Positions 51,961 through 60,486 of a stretch of DNA of 64,000 nt are shown here, piece by piece. The DNA lies in contig NZ_JAHDTI010000009.1 in assembly GCF_018531495.1 (NCBI RefSeq), positions 558,001-622,000 on the forward strand. The letters are read 5' to 3'. The notes under the pieces were generated by a model. The model was not told the DNA's origin. It ran no database searches and worked only from the letters and a program-made list of their open reading frames with translations. A program made the position numbers and the translations under genes. Numbering within the stretch: the stretch's first letter is position 1; every line of letters begins with the position of its first letter. Source of the stretch: Nonomuraea sediminis. Its GTDB lineage: Bacteria; Actinomycetota; Actinomycetes; Streptosporangiales; Streptosporangiaceae.

Positions 51961-53309
51961 GGACCGCTCACCACTTCGATGGGCATGGTGGGGTCGTCGT
52001 GGTCCTTGGTGGTGGTCTGGGTGGCCTCGGCGGGCGGCGGTTCGACCGGGCGGGGCGGCTGCCACGGGCTGCGTTCGAGCGCCCTGACGAAGGCGTTGAC
52101 CATCTCGGGGTCGAACTGGCTGCCCGCGCCCTTGTGCAGCTCGCCCACGGCCACCTCGACCGGGCGGGCGCCGCGGTAGGAGCGGTCGGAGGTCATCGAG
52201 TCGAAGGCGTCGGCCACCGCGATGATCCTGGCGAACTCCGGGATCTCGTCGCCCGCCAGCCCCATCGGGTAGCCCTTGCCGTCGTGGCGCTCGTGGTGGT
52301 GCATGATCCCGGCGAAGGCCTCGTCGAGGAAGTCGATGCCGCGCACGATCTCCAGCCCGCGCATCGGGTGCAGTTGGATGGCGGCGAACTCCTCCTCGGT
52401 CAGCGGTCCCTCCTTCTGCAGCACCTTGGTGGGCACGCCGAGCTTGCCCACGTCGTGCAGCATCCCGGCGTAGCGGATGGCGCGCAGCCGTTCCAGGCCC
52501 ATGCCGATCTCCTGTGCGATCATGCCGGAGGCCAGCGAGACGCGCCTGCAGTGGCCGCGGGTGTAGTAGTCCTTGGTCTCCACGGCCTGGGCCAGCGCGG
52601 CGATCGTGGCGTCGTAGGACTTCTGCTGCGCGTGGTACTGCCCGAGCGCCCAGCGCGCCACGAACAGCGGCAGCAACACCAGCACCGCGGAGATCGACTG
52701 CACGGTCGCCCAGAGCCCGGCCACCAGCAGCCCGAACGTGCCGTAGCCCAGGTAGGACAGCAGGAACTGGGCCATGCCGCGCAGCGGCACCTCCATCGCC
52801 CGCACCCGGGTGGCCAGCCAGATCATGGTGAGCGTGAGCAGGATGTTCAGCGGGACGAACACCGCCGTGGCGACGGCATAGGGCCCGATGAGGTCGTCGA
52901 AGGCGTTGACCTTGGGGACGCCGGAGACCCCGCCGAGCCACTGGTAGACCCACCCGGCCGCGTAGCCGCAGATGGCGAACTGGGCCCCGTTGAAGAGCCG
53001 TTTGATGAGCGGCAGCCCGGGGCGCACGCTGAGCACCGCCGTCAGGCCCACCAGCGCGGCGCCCTCGGGTCCGATGAGCACGACGGCCGCGAGCGCGGCC
53101 GAGAAGCTCACCGACACGGCGAACTGCTCCACGTTGAGCAGCGTCGGCATCGACTCGCACACCAGGAACAGCAGCGCGAGCACCAGCAGCACGCCCAGGT
53201 TCTCCGACGACACCAGCCCGTCGGTGAGCACGCTGTGCCCGATGAACGCGGCCGCCGCGGCAATGACGGCGACCAGGTAGACCTTCGCAGGCCACGGCAG
53301 ATCACGCAT
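51957..53309 (-). CDS. Membrane HD-GYP domain protein
   Basis: 450 residues. Seven or so membrane helices (about 8-230) precede a complete HD-GYP domain: YYTRGHCRRVSLASG, LHDVGKLGVPTKVL, HHERHDGKGYPMGL and IIAVADAFDSMTSDRSYR. HD-GYP proteins hydrolyse c-di-GMP; that activity is inferred from motif conservation. It shares its operon with the degenerate paralogue downstream and a 37-residue peptide gene upstream. Confidence 0.88.
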   Translation of the reverse strand: MRDLPWPAKVYLVAVIAAAAAFIGHSVLTDGLVSSENLGVLLVLALLFLVCESMPTLLNVEQFAVSVSFSAALAAVVLIGPEGAALVGLTAVLSVRPGLPLIKRLFNGAQFAICGYAAGWVYQWLGGVSGVPKVNAFDDLIGPYAVATAVFVPLNILLTLTMIWLATRVRAMEVPLRGMAQFLLSYLGYGTFGLLVAGLWATVQSISAVLVLLPLFVARWALGQYHAQQKSYDATIAALAQAVETKDYYTRGHCRRVSLASGMIAQEIGMGLERLRAIRYAGMLHDVGKLGVPTKVLQKEGPLTEEEFAAIQLHPMRGLEIVRGIDFLDEAFAGIMHHHERHDGKGYPMGLAGDEIPEFARIIAVADAFDSMTSDRSYRGARPVEVAVGELHKGAGSQFDPEMVNAFVRALERSPWQPPRPVEPPPAEATQTTTKDHDDPTMPIEVVSGP

Positions 53310-53329
53310 TGCGGCCCCCTACGGGTTGG

Positions 53330-53443
53330 TCAGGTCCAGGACACCCCGGGGGGCAGCGCGGCAGTGCCGCCGCCGACGAGCAGCACCACCGGAGCGATGA
53401 CCACGAACGCCGTGATCAGCCTGGCGGCCATCACTTTCAACAT
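53330..53443 (-). CDS. 37-residue hydrophobic small protein upstream of the HD-GYP pair
   Basis: ATG at 53443 with GGAGG 7 nt upstream. The protein has a basic start (MLKVMAARL), one hydrophobic helix (ITAFVVIAPVVLLVGGG) and the end LPPGVSWT. It stops 20 bp before the HD-GYP start, so it is probably the first gene of that operon. It could be a small membrane partner or a secreted peptide. Confidence 0.65.
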   Translation of the reverse strand: MLKVMAARLITAFVVIAPVVLLVGGGTAALPPGVSWT

Positions 53444-53559
53444 CCACTCGCCTCCACGTCTGACGACTGTGGTTCACGCTACAGAAGTCGACGTGTCCAG
53501 AAGGGCGGACTCGGGAATCGCAAGCAAAGCGTAATCAAGCCACTACCTGCGGCGACCTT

Positions 53560-54495
53560 CTATTTCCTGCCCCGCGCCCACTCGACCGTGGCCCGCAGGC
53601 CGGTCGACAGGTCGGTGCGCGGCTGCCAGCCCAGCCCGTCGTAGGCGGGCACCGGGTCGACGGCCATCGCGGGCAGGTCGCCGAGGCGGGGCGGCGCGAA
53701 GCCCGGCTTGTCCGGCGCCTCGGCGGCGTCGGCGATCAGCGCGTGCAGCCTGCGGTCGGCGGTCTGGATGCCGGTGCCCAGGTTGAAGCGCATGCCGTTG
53801 CCCGTCTGGCCCGAGGCCCTGACGAAGCCGTCGACCACGTCGTCGACGTAGACGTAGTCGCGGGTCTGGGTGCCGTCGCCGTAGAGCACGGTCGGCGTGC
53901 CGGCAAGCAGCGCGTCGGTGAAGATGGCCACCACCCCCGCCTCGCCCTCGGGCGACTGGCGCGGGCCGTAGACGTTCGACAGCACCAGCGTGGTGTACTC
54001 CAGCCCGTACAGCGCCCGGAAGGTCGCCAGATACATCTCGCCGCTGAGCTTGGAGGCCGCGTACGGCGAGCGGGGGTCGGTGGGGGCGTCGCCCGACACC
54101 GGGATGGTGGCGGGCCTGCCGTACACCGCGACGGAGGAGGCGAAGACGACCTTGCGCGTGCTGCCCTCGCGGGCGGCGGTCAGCACCGAGGCGGTGCCCT
54201 CCACGTTGATCCTGGCGTCGTGCACCGGGTCCATGACGCTCTTGCGGACGCTGACCTGGGCCGCCAGGTGGACGATCACCTCGGGCTGCAGCTCGGCGGC
54301 GAGCCCGATCAGCGCGGGATCGCGGATGTCCAGCTCGTGCAGCCGGAACATCTCGTGCTCGGCGGCTTGGATGAGGTTGTCCCTGCTGCCTGTGGACAGG
54401 TCGTCGACCGCGACGACCTCGTGCCCCTCGAGCAGCAACCGATCGACGAGGTTCGAACCGATGAAGCCGGCACCCCCGGTGACGAGCACGCGCAT
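53560..54495 (-). CDS. NAD-dependent sugar epimerase (UDP-glucose 4-epimerase-like)
   Basis: 311 residues. It is an extended SDR: VTGGAGFIGSNLVDRLL, VDDLSTG, the active-site YAASK (Tyr/Lys), and GDGTQTRDYVYVDDVV. It converts nucleotide sugars; the exact substrate is not visible. It lies just after rsrA on the same strand. Confidence 0.85.
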   Translation of the reverse strand: MRVLVTGGAGFIGSNLVDRLLLEGHEVVAVDDLSTGSRDNLIQAAEHEMFRLHELDIRDPALIGLAAELQPEVIVHLAAQVSVRKSVMDPVHDARINVEGTASVLTAAREGSTRKVVFASSVAVYGRPATIPVSGDAPTDPRSPYAASKLSGEMYLATFRALYGLEYTTLVLSNVYGPRQSPEGEAGVVAIFTDALLAGTPTVLYGDGTQTRDYVYVDDVVDGFVRASGQTGNGMRFNLGTGIQTADRRLHALIADAAEAPDKPGFAPPRLGDLPAMAVDPVPAYDGLGWQPRTDLSTGLRATVEWARGRK

Positions 54496-54504
54496 GGGGG
54501 AATC

Positions 54505-54771
54505 CTAGTCCGAGAGCTCCGACCTCACTTGAGCGATGCGGGCCAGCACCTTGGAACGCAGGTCACCGGGGACCGGGTCGCAGCCGCAGTGTTTGGCGAC
54601 CAGCTGCTTGATCGCCTTGTCCAGGTCGTACTCCTCCAGGCACGGGCTGCACTCGTCGAGGTGGACGCGGATGGCCACGATGTCGGCCTCGCCGAGCTCC
54701 CCGTCGAGATAGGAGTAGACCCTGTCGAGTACGTCACGACAGTCGGTGTCGTGCGGGTTTCCACAGCTCAT
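54505..54771 (-). CDS. rsrA: Zinc-binding anti-sigma factor RsrA
   Basis: 88 residues. The redox-sensing zinc motif is H-x3-C-x2-C (HLDECSPC); an upstream Cys (DTDCRDV) and a downstream CGC (KHCGCDP) complete the set. Oxidation forms a disulfide and releases SigR. It overlaps sigR by 4 bp (same strand), the usual arrangement. Confidence 0.95.
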   Translation of the reverse strand: MSCGNPHDTDCRDVLDRVYSYLDGELGEADIVAIRVHLDECSPCLEEYDLDKAIKQLVAKHCGCDPVPGDLRSKVLARIAQVRSELSD

Positions 54772-55484
54772 TTCGATCCCTCCGCCGGGACCAGGCCACG
54801 CTCGCGAGCATAGTCCTCAAGGTGCGCACGCAACTGCCTGCGGCCGCGATGCAGCCTCGACATCACGGTACCGATCGGAGTGCCCATGATGTCGGCGATC
54901 TCCTTGTACGGGAAGCCCTCCACGTCGGCCAGGTAGACCGCGATCCTGAACTCCTCGGGAAGCGCGGCGAGCGCCTCCTTGATGTCGCCGTCGGGCAGGT
55001 GCTCGAGCGCCTCGACCTCGGCGGACTTCAGCCCGCTCGACTGGTGGGACTCGGCCCTGGCAAGCTGCCAGTCCTCGATCTCCTCGGTGCCGGACTGCTT
55101 GGGCTCACGCTGCTTCTTGCGGTAGCTGTTGATGAACGTGTTCGTCAGGATGCGGTAGAGCCAAGCCTTGAGGTTCGTACCTTCCTGGAACTGATGGAAC
55201 GACGCGAACGCCTTGGCGAAGGTCTCCTGGAGCAGGTCCTCCGCGTCCGCGGGGTTCCGGGTCATCCGGAGCGCGGCCGAGTAGAGCTGCTCGAGGTAGG
55301 GCATCGCTTCACGCTCGAACCGCTCACTGCGCTGCTCCAGAGTCTCCGCGCCTGTCGCGGGCACCGGACCCACCCCCCTATGATCACCGGTGGCCGGCTG
55401 TGGCGGTACACCGTACTCAGGGGAGAATACCCGCTCGTCAGCGTCCGGCAGGTCACCGGGGAGGGGCTTCAGCAATGTGAGCAT
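54768..55484 (-). CDS. sigR: ECF sigma factor SigR, with N-terminally extended form
   Basis: 238 residues from the ATG at 55484. Core SigR starts near GTG 55364 (AGGGGGG just upstream): VPATGAETLEQRSERFEREA. Region 2 (YSAALRMTRNPADAEDLLQ, NLKAWLYRILTNTFINSYRK) and region 4 (LPEEFRIAVYLADVEGFPYK, GTVMSRLHRGRRQL) are full. The extension of about 40 residues parallels the unstable SigR' isoform known in S. coelicolor. SigR drives the thiol-oxidative stress regulon and is held by RsrA. Confidence 0.93.
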   Translation of the reverse strand: MLTLLKPLPGDLPDADERVFSPEYGVPPQPATGDHRGVGPVPATGAETLEQRSERFEREAMPYLEQLYSAALRMTRNPADAEDLLQETFAKAFASFHQFQEGTNLKAWLYRILTNTFINSYRKKQREPKQSGTEEIEDWQLARAESHQSSGLKSAEVEALEHLPDGDIKEALAALPEEFRIAVYLADVEGFPYKEIADIMGTPIGTVMSRLHRGRRQLRAHLEDYARERGLVPAEGSK

Positions 55485-55493
55485 GCTCGTCGC

Positions 55494-55519
55494 AACACAC
55501 CCGCACTCTCGTCTGTTCC
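55494..55519 (-). promoter_or_regulatory. SigR-type autoregulatory promoter
   Basis: On the minus strand GGAAC, 18 bp, GTT: the SigR consensus (GGAAT-N18-GTT) with one change. Transcription would start just a few bases before the ATG at 55484, so that mRNA would be nearly leaderless and encode the extended form. Confidence 0.75.
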
Positions 55520-55605
55520 CGCAAGATAGAGGTGACGAACGACCCGGTGCGGGGAAGACCATACGTACCGGCTGGTAGCCATTTCCCGGAACCCAGGAGT
55601 CGCGT

Positions 55606-56346
55606 GTGCTGCCCATTCCGGCCGAGGAACTGAACGGTTCGGGGACTCTCGGGCCGTACTGGACCTTCTACCGCGCAGTCGTCGCCGAGCAGTTGAGTCA
55701 GTGGCTCCCCGACAGTCCTTCCGTCATCCTCGATCTCTCCGGCGGCCGCGGCCGATGGGCAGGCCAGGCCGCCAGGGCCGGGCACCAGGTGCTGGAGGTC
55801 CTCGACTTCCGCCGGACACTCGACGTGCACGCCCGATTGCGCGACGCCGACCGCGTCCGCCAGGTGCGCGCCGACGACCTGGCCTTCCTTCCTGACGAGT
55901 GCGTCGACGCGGTGGTCGCCGAGGAACGGGCGATGTCCATCGAGCTGATGGCCGAGTCCGCGATGAGCGACGTGGCCCGGGTGCTGCGGCCCGGCGGGCG
56001 GGCGCTGGTGTGCGTCGACTCGCTGGTGCTCGGCATGGCGATCCTGGCCGAGCAGGGGCAGTGGCAGCACCTGACGCAGACGGGCGAGGTCATGCTGGTG
56101 CCCTGGCCCGACGGCAGCATCACGCGCTGCTTCAGCAGCGGGCAGCTGCGCGAGCTGCTGATGGGCGCGGGGCTGGAGGTGGAGTGGATGCGGCCGCGCA
56201 CGGTGCTGTCGCCCTCGACCGTCGACCACATCCTGGCCGGCGACGCCAGGGCGCTGGCCTACCTGGTGCGGACCGAGCTGGAGGCGCAGCCCGAAGACAA
56301 CGACACGGTCGGCATCCACCTACTGGCCAGCGCGCGCAAGACCTGA
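55606..56346 (+). CDS. Class I SAM-dependent methyltransferase-like protein
   Basis: 246 residues from the GTG at 55606 (AGGAG 6 nt upstream). The SAM-binding loop is LDLSGGRGRWAGQAA, in which the usual acidic DxGxGxG is changed to DLSGGRG; ARVLRPGGRALV follows as motif III. It is divergent from sigR. The substrate is unknown. Confidence 0.7.
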   Translation: MLPIPAEELNGSGTLGPYWTFYRAVVAEQLSQWLPDSPSVILDLSGGRGRWAGQAARAGHQVLEVLDFRRTLDVHARLRDADRVRQVRADDLAFLPDECVDAVVAEERAMSIELMAESAMSDVARVLRPGGRALVCVDSLVLGMAILAEQGQWQHLTQTGEVMLVPWPDGSITRCFSSGQLRELLMGAGLEVEWMRPRTVLSPSTVDHILAGDARALAYLVRTELEAQPEDNDTVGIHLLASARKT

Positions 56347-56351
56347 CCTGG

Positions 56352-56684
56352 TCAGCGGCGGCGCTCCAGCTTCGACTGGCACTGGACACAGCGGGCCGCC
56401 TCGGGGCGGGCCTCGAGCCTGCCCTCGGGCACCGGCTTGCCGCAGTCGACGCACTGCCCGTAGGTGCCCTCGTCGAGGCGTTTGAGGGCGTCGAGCACCG
56501 CCCTGCGGTGGGCGCTGGCCACCGTCAGCATCGCCTCCACGCGGTCGGCGTCGGTGAGATCGGCTCCGGCGTCGGCGGCCGACCTGTCGCGCACGGCGAC
56601 CGGGTCTCCGCTCAGCACGCCGATGGATCGCTCAACGTCGGCGAGCATGCATTCCAGCCGCTCACGAGCGGTCGTGTCGTCCAC
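56352..56684 (-). CDS. DksA/TraR-type C4 zinc-finger protein
   Basis: 110 residues from the GTG at 56684 (GGAGG about 9 nt upstream). A helical N-terminal part precedes DALKRLDEGTYGQCVDCGKP...RLEARPEAARCVQCQ, the DksA zinc finger with four Cys. Such proteins act in the RNA polymerase secondary channel; the conserved acidic tip is not obvious here. Confidence 0.85.
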   Translation of the reverse strand: MDDTTARERLECMLADVERSIGVLSGDPVAVRDRSAADAGADLTDADRVEAMLTVASAHRRAVLDALKRLDEGTYGQCVDCGKPVPEGRLEARPEAARCVQCQSKLERRR

Positions 56685-56839
56685 GAATCCGCACCTCCGG
56701 GTAAGCAAGGGCAACCCGCGAGGCAACTCCCCGGTAGTCCCGCGCGGCGCATGAGGGGGCATTTGTGGCGGTGACTCCGAGTACACGGATGCATCGCTTT
56801 CCTCACCGGATGCCCACTTAGCGTGCTTCTTACACCTGT

Positions 56840-57586
56840 CTAGAAGAGCCCGTCTCCCTCTCCGTCAGGAAGGGGTTCGATCAGCTCGGGCCCGTTGTTG
56901 CGCACGCTGTTGACGTCGGTCGAGACCGGATAGGCGGTCAGCCGCCCCGACTGCGCCGGGACGAGCAGACCGGCGGCGGTCCTGGTGTCGGTGAGCTGCG
57001 GGTCGAGCCACTCCGCCCAGCGTTCGCGCTCGATCATCATGGGCATCCTGTCGTGGATGTGCCCCAGCTCGTCCTCGGCGTCGGTGGTGATGACCGTGCA
57101 GGTCACCAGCCACTTCAGCGGGTCGTCGTCGTCGCGGGTGGGGTCCTTCCAGAACTCGTACAGCCCCGCCATCGCCAGCACGCCGCCGTCCTCGGGGTGG
57201 ATGAAGTAGGGCTGTTTCTTCTTCTTGTCGCCCTCGACCGGCATCCACTCAAAGTATCCGTCGGCCGGCAGCAGGCACCTGCGCTTTGCGAACGCGCTCC
57301 TGAACGAGGGCTTCTCCGCCAGCGTCTCCGCCCTTGCGTTGATCATCCGTGAGCCCACCGACGGATCCTTGGCCCAGGCGGGCACCAGTCCCCACTTGAG
57401 GATCCTGAGCTGCCGCACGCCCCGCTCGGCGCCCTCGGGGACGCGGCTCAGCACCGCGTAGACGTTCTTGGTCGGCGCCACGTTGTAGTCGGGGCCCAGC
57501 TCCTTGTCCGGGTCACCGTCCTGCTCGACCTGGAACTCCTCGAGCAGCTCGTGCTTCTTCCTCGCCGACGCGTATCTGCCGCACAT
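56840..57586 (-). CDS. SRAP family protein (YedK/HMCES-like)
   Basis: 248 residues beginning MCGRYAS, with the catalytic Cys2 exposed after Met removal. Other hallmarks: YNVAPT, LKWGLVPAWAKDP, NARAET, CLLPADGYFEW and HDRMPMM. HMCES/YedK cross-links to abasic sites in single-stranded DNA and shields them. The length is normal. It is divergent from aroA. Confidence 0.95.
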   Translation of the reverse strand: MCGRYASARKKHELLEEFQVEQDGDPDKELGPDYNVAPTKNVYAVLSRVPEGAERGVRQLRILKWGLVPAWAKDPSVGSRMINARAETLAEKPSFRSAFAKRRCLLPADGYFEWMPVEGDKKKKQPYFIHPEDGGVLAMAGLYEFWKDPTRDDDDPLKWLVTCTVITTDAEDELGHIHDRMPMMIERERWAEWLDPQLTDTRTAAGLLVPAQSGRLTAYPVSTDVNSVRNNGPELIEPLPDGEGDGLF

Positions 57587-57649
57587 ATCGCCACTTTGCC
57601 ACGTGGAGCTTTCGCATGCATGTACGAGCCCGCCGGTAGGCTTTGAGCC

Positions 57650-58909
57650 ATGCCCTCTCAGCACTGGCCCGCCCCGGTCGCGACGGCTCCCGTCGAGGCC
57701 GTCGTCCGGCTGCCCGGTTCGAAGTCGGTGACCAACCGCGCGCTGCTGCTCGCCGCGCTCGCCGACGGCCCAGGCGTGGTACGGCGGGCGTTGCGCAGCC
57801 GTGACGCCGACCTGATGGTGGCCGCGCTGCGGACGCTGGGCGCCGGGCTGGAGGAGCGCGACGGCGACTATTACGTCACGCCGGGGCCGATCGTCAGCGG
57901 CGGGCGGATCGACGTGGGGCTGGCCGGCACGGTGATGCGGTTCGTCCCGCCGATGGCCGCGCTGGCCGACGGCGAGGTGTTCTTCGACGGCGACCCGCAC
58001 GCCAGGAAGCGCCCGATGGGCCCGATCCTGGACGGCCTGCGGGCGCTGGGCGCCAGGATCGACGGCGACGCGCTGCCGTTCACCATCCGCGGGCCGCTGA
58101 CCGGCGGCGAGGTGACGCTGGACGCCTCCGGCTCCTCCCAGTTCGTCTCCGGGCTGCTGCTGACCGCGGCGCGTTTCGACAAGGGCGTGACGATCCGCCA
58201 CGTGGGCCCGCCGGTGCCCTCGCAGCCGCACATCCGGATGACCGTGCACATGCTGCGCTCGGCCGGGGTGCGGGTGGACGACTCCGAGCCCGACGTGTGG
58301 CGGGTGGAGCCGGGGCCGATCGCCGCCCGCGACCTGGTCGTCGAGCCCGACCTGTCCAACGCCGCGCCGTTCCTGGCGGCCGCGCTGGTCACCGGGGGCA
58401 GCGTCACGATCCCCGGCTGGCCGCGCGAGACCACCCAGGGCGGCGACGCGCTGCGCGGGCTGCTCACGCGGATGGGCGCGCGCGTCGTCCACGACGACTC
58501 CCTGGTCGTCACGGGTTCCGGCACCATCGAGGGCGTCGACGTCGACCTGCGCGACGAGTCGGAGCTGGTGCCCACGATCGCCGCGCTGGCCGCCTTCGCG
58601 ACGTCACCGACCAGGATCCGCGGGGTCGCCCACATCAGGGGCCACGAGACCGACCGCCTGGCCGCCCTGGTCACCGAGCTCAACCGGCTGGGCGGCGACG
58701 CCGAGGAGACCGACGACGGGCTGGTGATCCGGCCCAGGCCGCTGCACGGTGGCGTCTTCCACAGCTACGACGACCACCGGATGGCCACGGCGGGCGCGGT
58801 GATCGGGCTGGCCGTGCCGGGTGTCGAAGTGGAGAACATCGCCACGACGGGTAAGACCCTTCCGGAGTTCGACCGGATGTGGGCGGAGATGCTGGGAGTA
58901 GGCCGCTGA
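57650..58909 (+). CDS. aroA: 3-phosphoshikimate 1-carboxyvinyltransferase (EPSP synthase)
   Basis: 419 residues. Hallmarks: LPGSKSVTNRALLLAAL, GLAGTVMRFVPPMAAL, DGDPHARKRPMGPI, SGSSQFVSGLLL, and the late shikimate signature VAHIRGHETDRLAAL. It joins PEP to shikimate-3-phosphate in aromatic amino-acid synthesis. The GTAG(T)xxR motif is GLAGTVMR. rsgA follows with overlapping ends. Confidence 0.95.
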   Translation: MPSQHWPAPVATAPVEAVVRLPGSKSVTNRALLLAALADGPGVVRRALRSRDADLMVAALRTLGAGLEERDGDYYVTPGPIVSGGRIDVGLAGTVMRFVPPMAALADGEVFFDGDPHARKRPMGPILDGLRALGARIDGDALPFTIRGPLTGGEVTLDASGSSQFVSGLLLTAARFDKGVTIRHVGPPVPSQPHIRMTVHMLRSAGVRVDDSEPDVWRVEPGPIAARDLVVEPDLSNAAPFLAAALVTGGSVTIPGWPRETTQGGDALRGLLTRMGARVVHDDSLVVTGSGTIEGVDVDLRDESELVPTIAALAAFATSPTRIRGVAHIRGHETDRLAALVTELNRLGGDAEETDDGLVIRPRPLHGGVFHSYDDHRMATAGAVIGLAVPGVEVENIATTGKTLPEFDRMWAEMLGVGR

Positions 58910-59919
58910 GGAAGCGGGAGTACGACGAGGACGACGTACGGGTCAGGCCCGGCAAGGGGTCCCGGCCGCGGACCCGGATCCGTCCTGCCCACGAGGAGGC
59001 GGTGGAGGGATTCGTGGTCGCCGTCGACCGCGGCCGCTACACCTCCGTCGTCGACCCGCCGGGCCGGCGTGAGAAGCCCCGGCTCGTCGTCGCGATGAAG
59101 GCCCGCGAGCTGGGCCGCAAGGGCATCGTGGTGGGCGACAGGGTGGCTCTGGTGGGCGACGTGTCCGGCGCTCCCGACACCCTGGCCAGGGTGGTGCGGG
59201 TCGAGCCGCGCACCTCGATGCTGCGCCGTTCCGCCGACGACACCGAGGACACCGACGGCATCGAGCGCCCGGTCGTGGCCAACGCCGACCAGCTCGTCAT
59301 CGTCACCGCGCTGGCCGATCCGCCGCCCAGGCCACGCATGATCGACCGCATCCTGGTGGCGGCCTTCGACGCCGAGATCGAGCCGCTGCTCTGCCTGACC
59401 AAGTCCGACCTGGCCCCGCCCGACGAGCTGGTGGCGCTGTACGAGCCGCTGGGCGTGCCGTACGTGGTGGTGCACAAGGGCGGCTCTCTCGAGGAGCTGC
59501 GCGAGGGCCTCGACGGGCGGGTCAGCGTCCTGGTCGGCCACTCGGGGGTGGGCAAGTCGACACTCGTCAACGCGCTCGTGCCGGACGCCAACCGGGCCGT
59601 GTCCCAGGTCAACGCCGTCACCGGGCGCGGCCGCCACACCTCCACCTCGGCGGTCGCGCTGCAACTGCCGGCCGGCGGGTGGATCATCGACACGCCAGGG
59701 GTGCGCAGCTTCGGGCTGGCCCACATCCATCTGGAGACGGTCCTTGCGGCCTTCCCCGACCTCAACGAGGGCGCGGTCAACTGCCCCAAGGGCTGCACCC
59801 ACCTCACCGAGGGCTGCGCCCTGGACGCCTGGGTCGCCGCGGGCCACGCCACACAGGCCCGCCTCGATTCCCTCCGCCGCCTGCTGGCCTCCCGCGAAGG
59901 CGCCCCCGACGACTCGTGA
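58906..59919 (+). CDS. rsgA: Ribosome small-subunit biogenesis GTPase RsgA
   Basis: 337 residues if started at the CTG at 58906, which overlaps the aroA stop and has GGGAG 7 nt upstream; an ATG at 58879 in frame lacks a ribosome-binding site. OB-fold, then a circularly permuted GTPase: LTKSDLAPP (G4), VLVGHSGVGKSTLVNAL (G1), IDTPGVRSF (G3). The zinc motif is CPKGCTHLTEGCALD. It matures the 30S subunit. It forms an operon with aroA, a common actinobacterial pair. Confidence 0.92.
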   Translation: MRKREYDEDDVRVRPGKGSRPRTRIRPAHEEAVEGFVVAVDRGRYTSVVDPPGRREKPRLVVAMKARELGRKGIVVGDRVALVGDVSGAPDTLARVVRVEPRTSMLRRSADDTEDTDGIERPVVANADQLVIVTALADPPPRPRMIDRILVAAFDAEIEPLLCLTKSDLAPPDELVALYEPLGVPYVVVHKGGSLEELREGLDGRVSVLVGHSGVGKSTLVNALVPDANRAVSQVNAVTGRGRHTSTSAVALQLPAGGWIIDTPGVRSFGLAHIHLETVLAAFPDLNEGAVNCPKGCTHLTEGCALDAWVAAGHATQARLDSLRRLLASREGAPDDS

Positions 59920-59925
59920 AGCACC

Positions 59926-59960
59926 GCGGGCGGCCGGTGGCGGTGGCCTCGCCGTAACGG
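59926..59960 (-). repeat. Dispersed intergenic repeat, partial copy E
   Basis: The reverse complement reads CCGTTACGGCGAGGCCACCG, then CCACCGGCCGCCCGC, resembling the first part of the repeat. It lies between convergent rsgA and the thioesterase gene. Confidence 0.5.
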
Positions 59961-59961
59961 G

Positions 59962-60402
59962 TCAAGATGCCTTGAGTGTCCAGACGACGGTGACCTCGGA
60001 GACTGTAAGGCCGTCGGCGTTGGTCAGCGTGACCGTGACGGGGAACTCGGGGCGCTTGCCGGCGTCGAGCTGAGCGATGATCTCGGCGGCCGGGGTCTGC
60101 AGGCGGGCCTCGGCGCGGATCTCCCCCTGGGCGAACTTGTGATAGGTGACCGTGGCCGACTTCGTCAGCGGGACGGCGCGGGAGAGCTGGTCGCCGAGCG
60201 CCGACAGCATGGCCGCCCCCGAGGCCGACTCCGCCAGCGTGAACAGCGCGCCCGCGTGCGGCCCCGCCACGTGGTTGTGCAGCTCGGAGCGGTCGGGCAG
60301 GCGGCAGGCGGCGTAGCCGTCCTCGACCTTGTCGAACTCGACGCCGACCGTACGGGCGAAAGGCACGCTCTGAAGCAGGAAAGCACCGACATCAAATGAC
60401 AT
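59962..60402 (-). CDS. Hot-dog thioesterase (PaaI/DUF4442-like)
   Basis: 146 residues from the ATG at 60402 (another ATG at 60411). It contains RSELHNHVAGPHAGALFTLAESASG, the N-x2-G-x2-H-x-G-x7-E pattern of PaaI-type thioesterases. It is probably a broad acyl-CoA thioesterase; the physiological role is unknown. Confidence 0.82.
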   Translation of the reverse strand: MSFDVGAFLLQSVPFARTVGVEFDKVEDGYAACRLPDRSELHNHVAGPHAGALFTLAESASGAAMLSALGDQLSRAVPLTKSATVTYHKFAQGEIRAEARLQTPAAEIIAQLDAGKRPEFPVTVTLTNADGLTVSEVTVVWTLKAS

Positions 60403-60486
60403 GGCGCACATGCTACTGGCGAGTAACCATCTAGTGGACAAAGGCGTCTGATGTAAGTCATGCCTGACGCGGTAGCGTGGCTCCTC

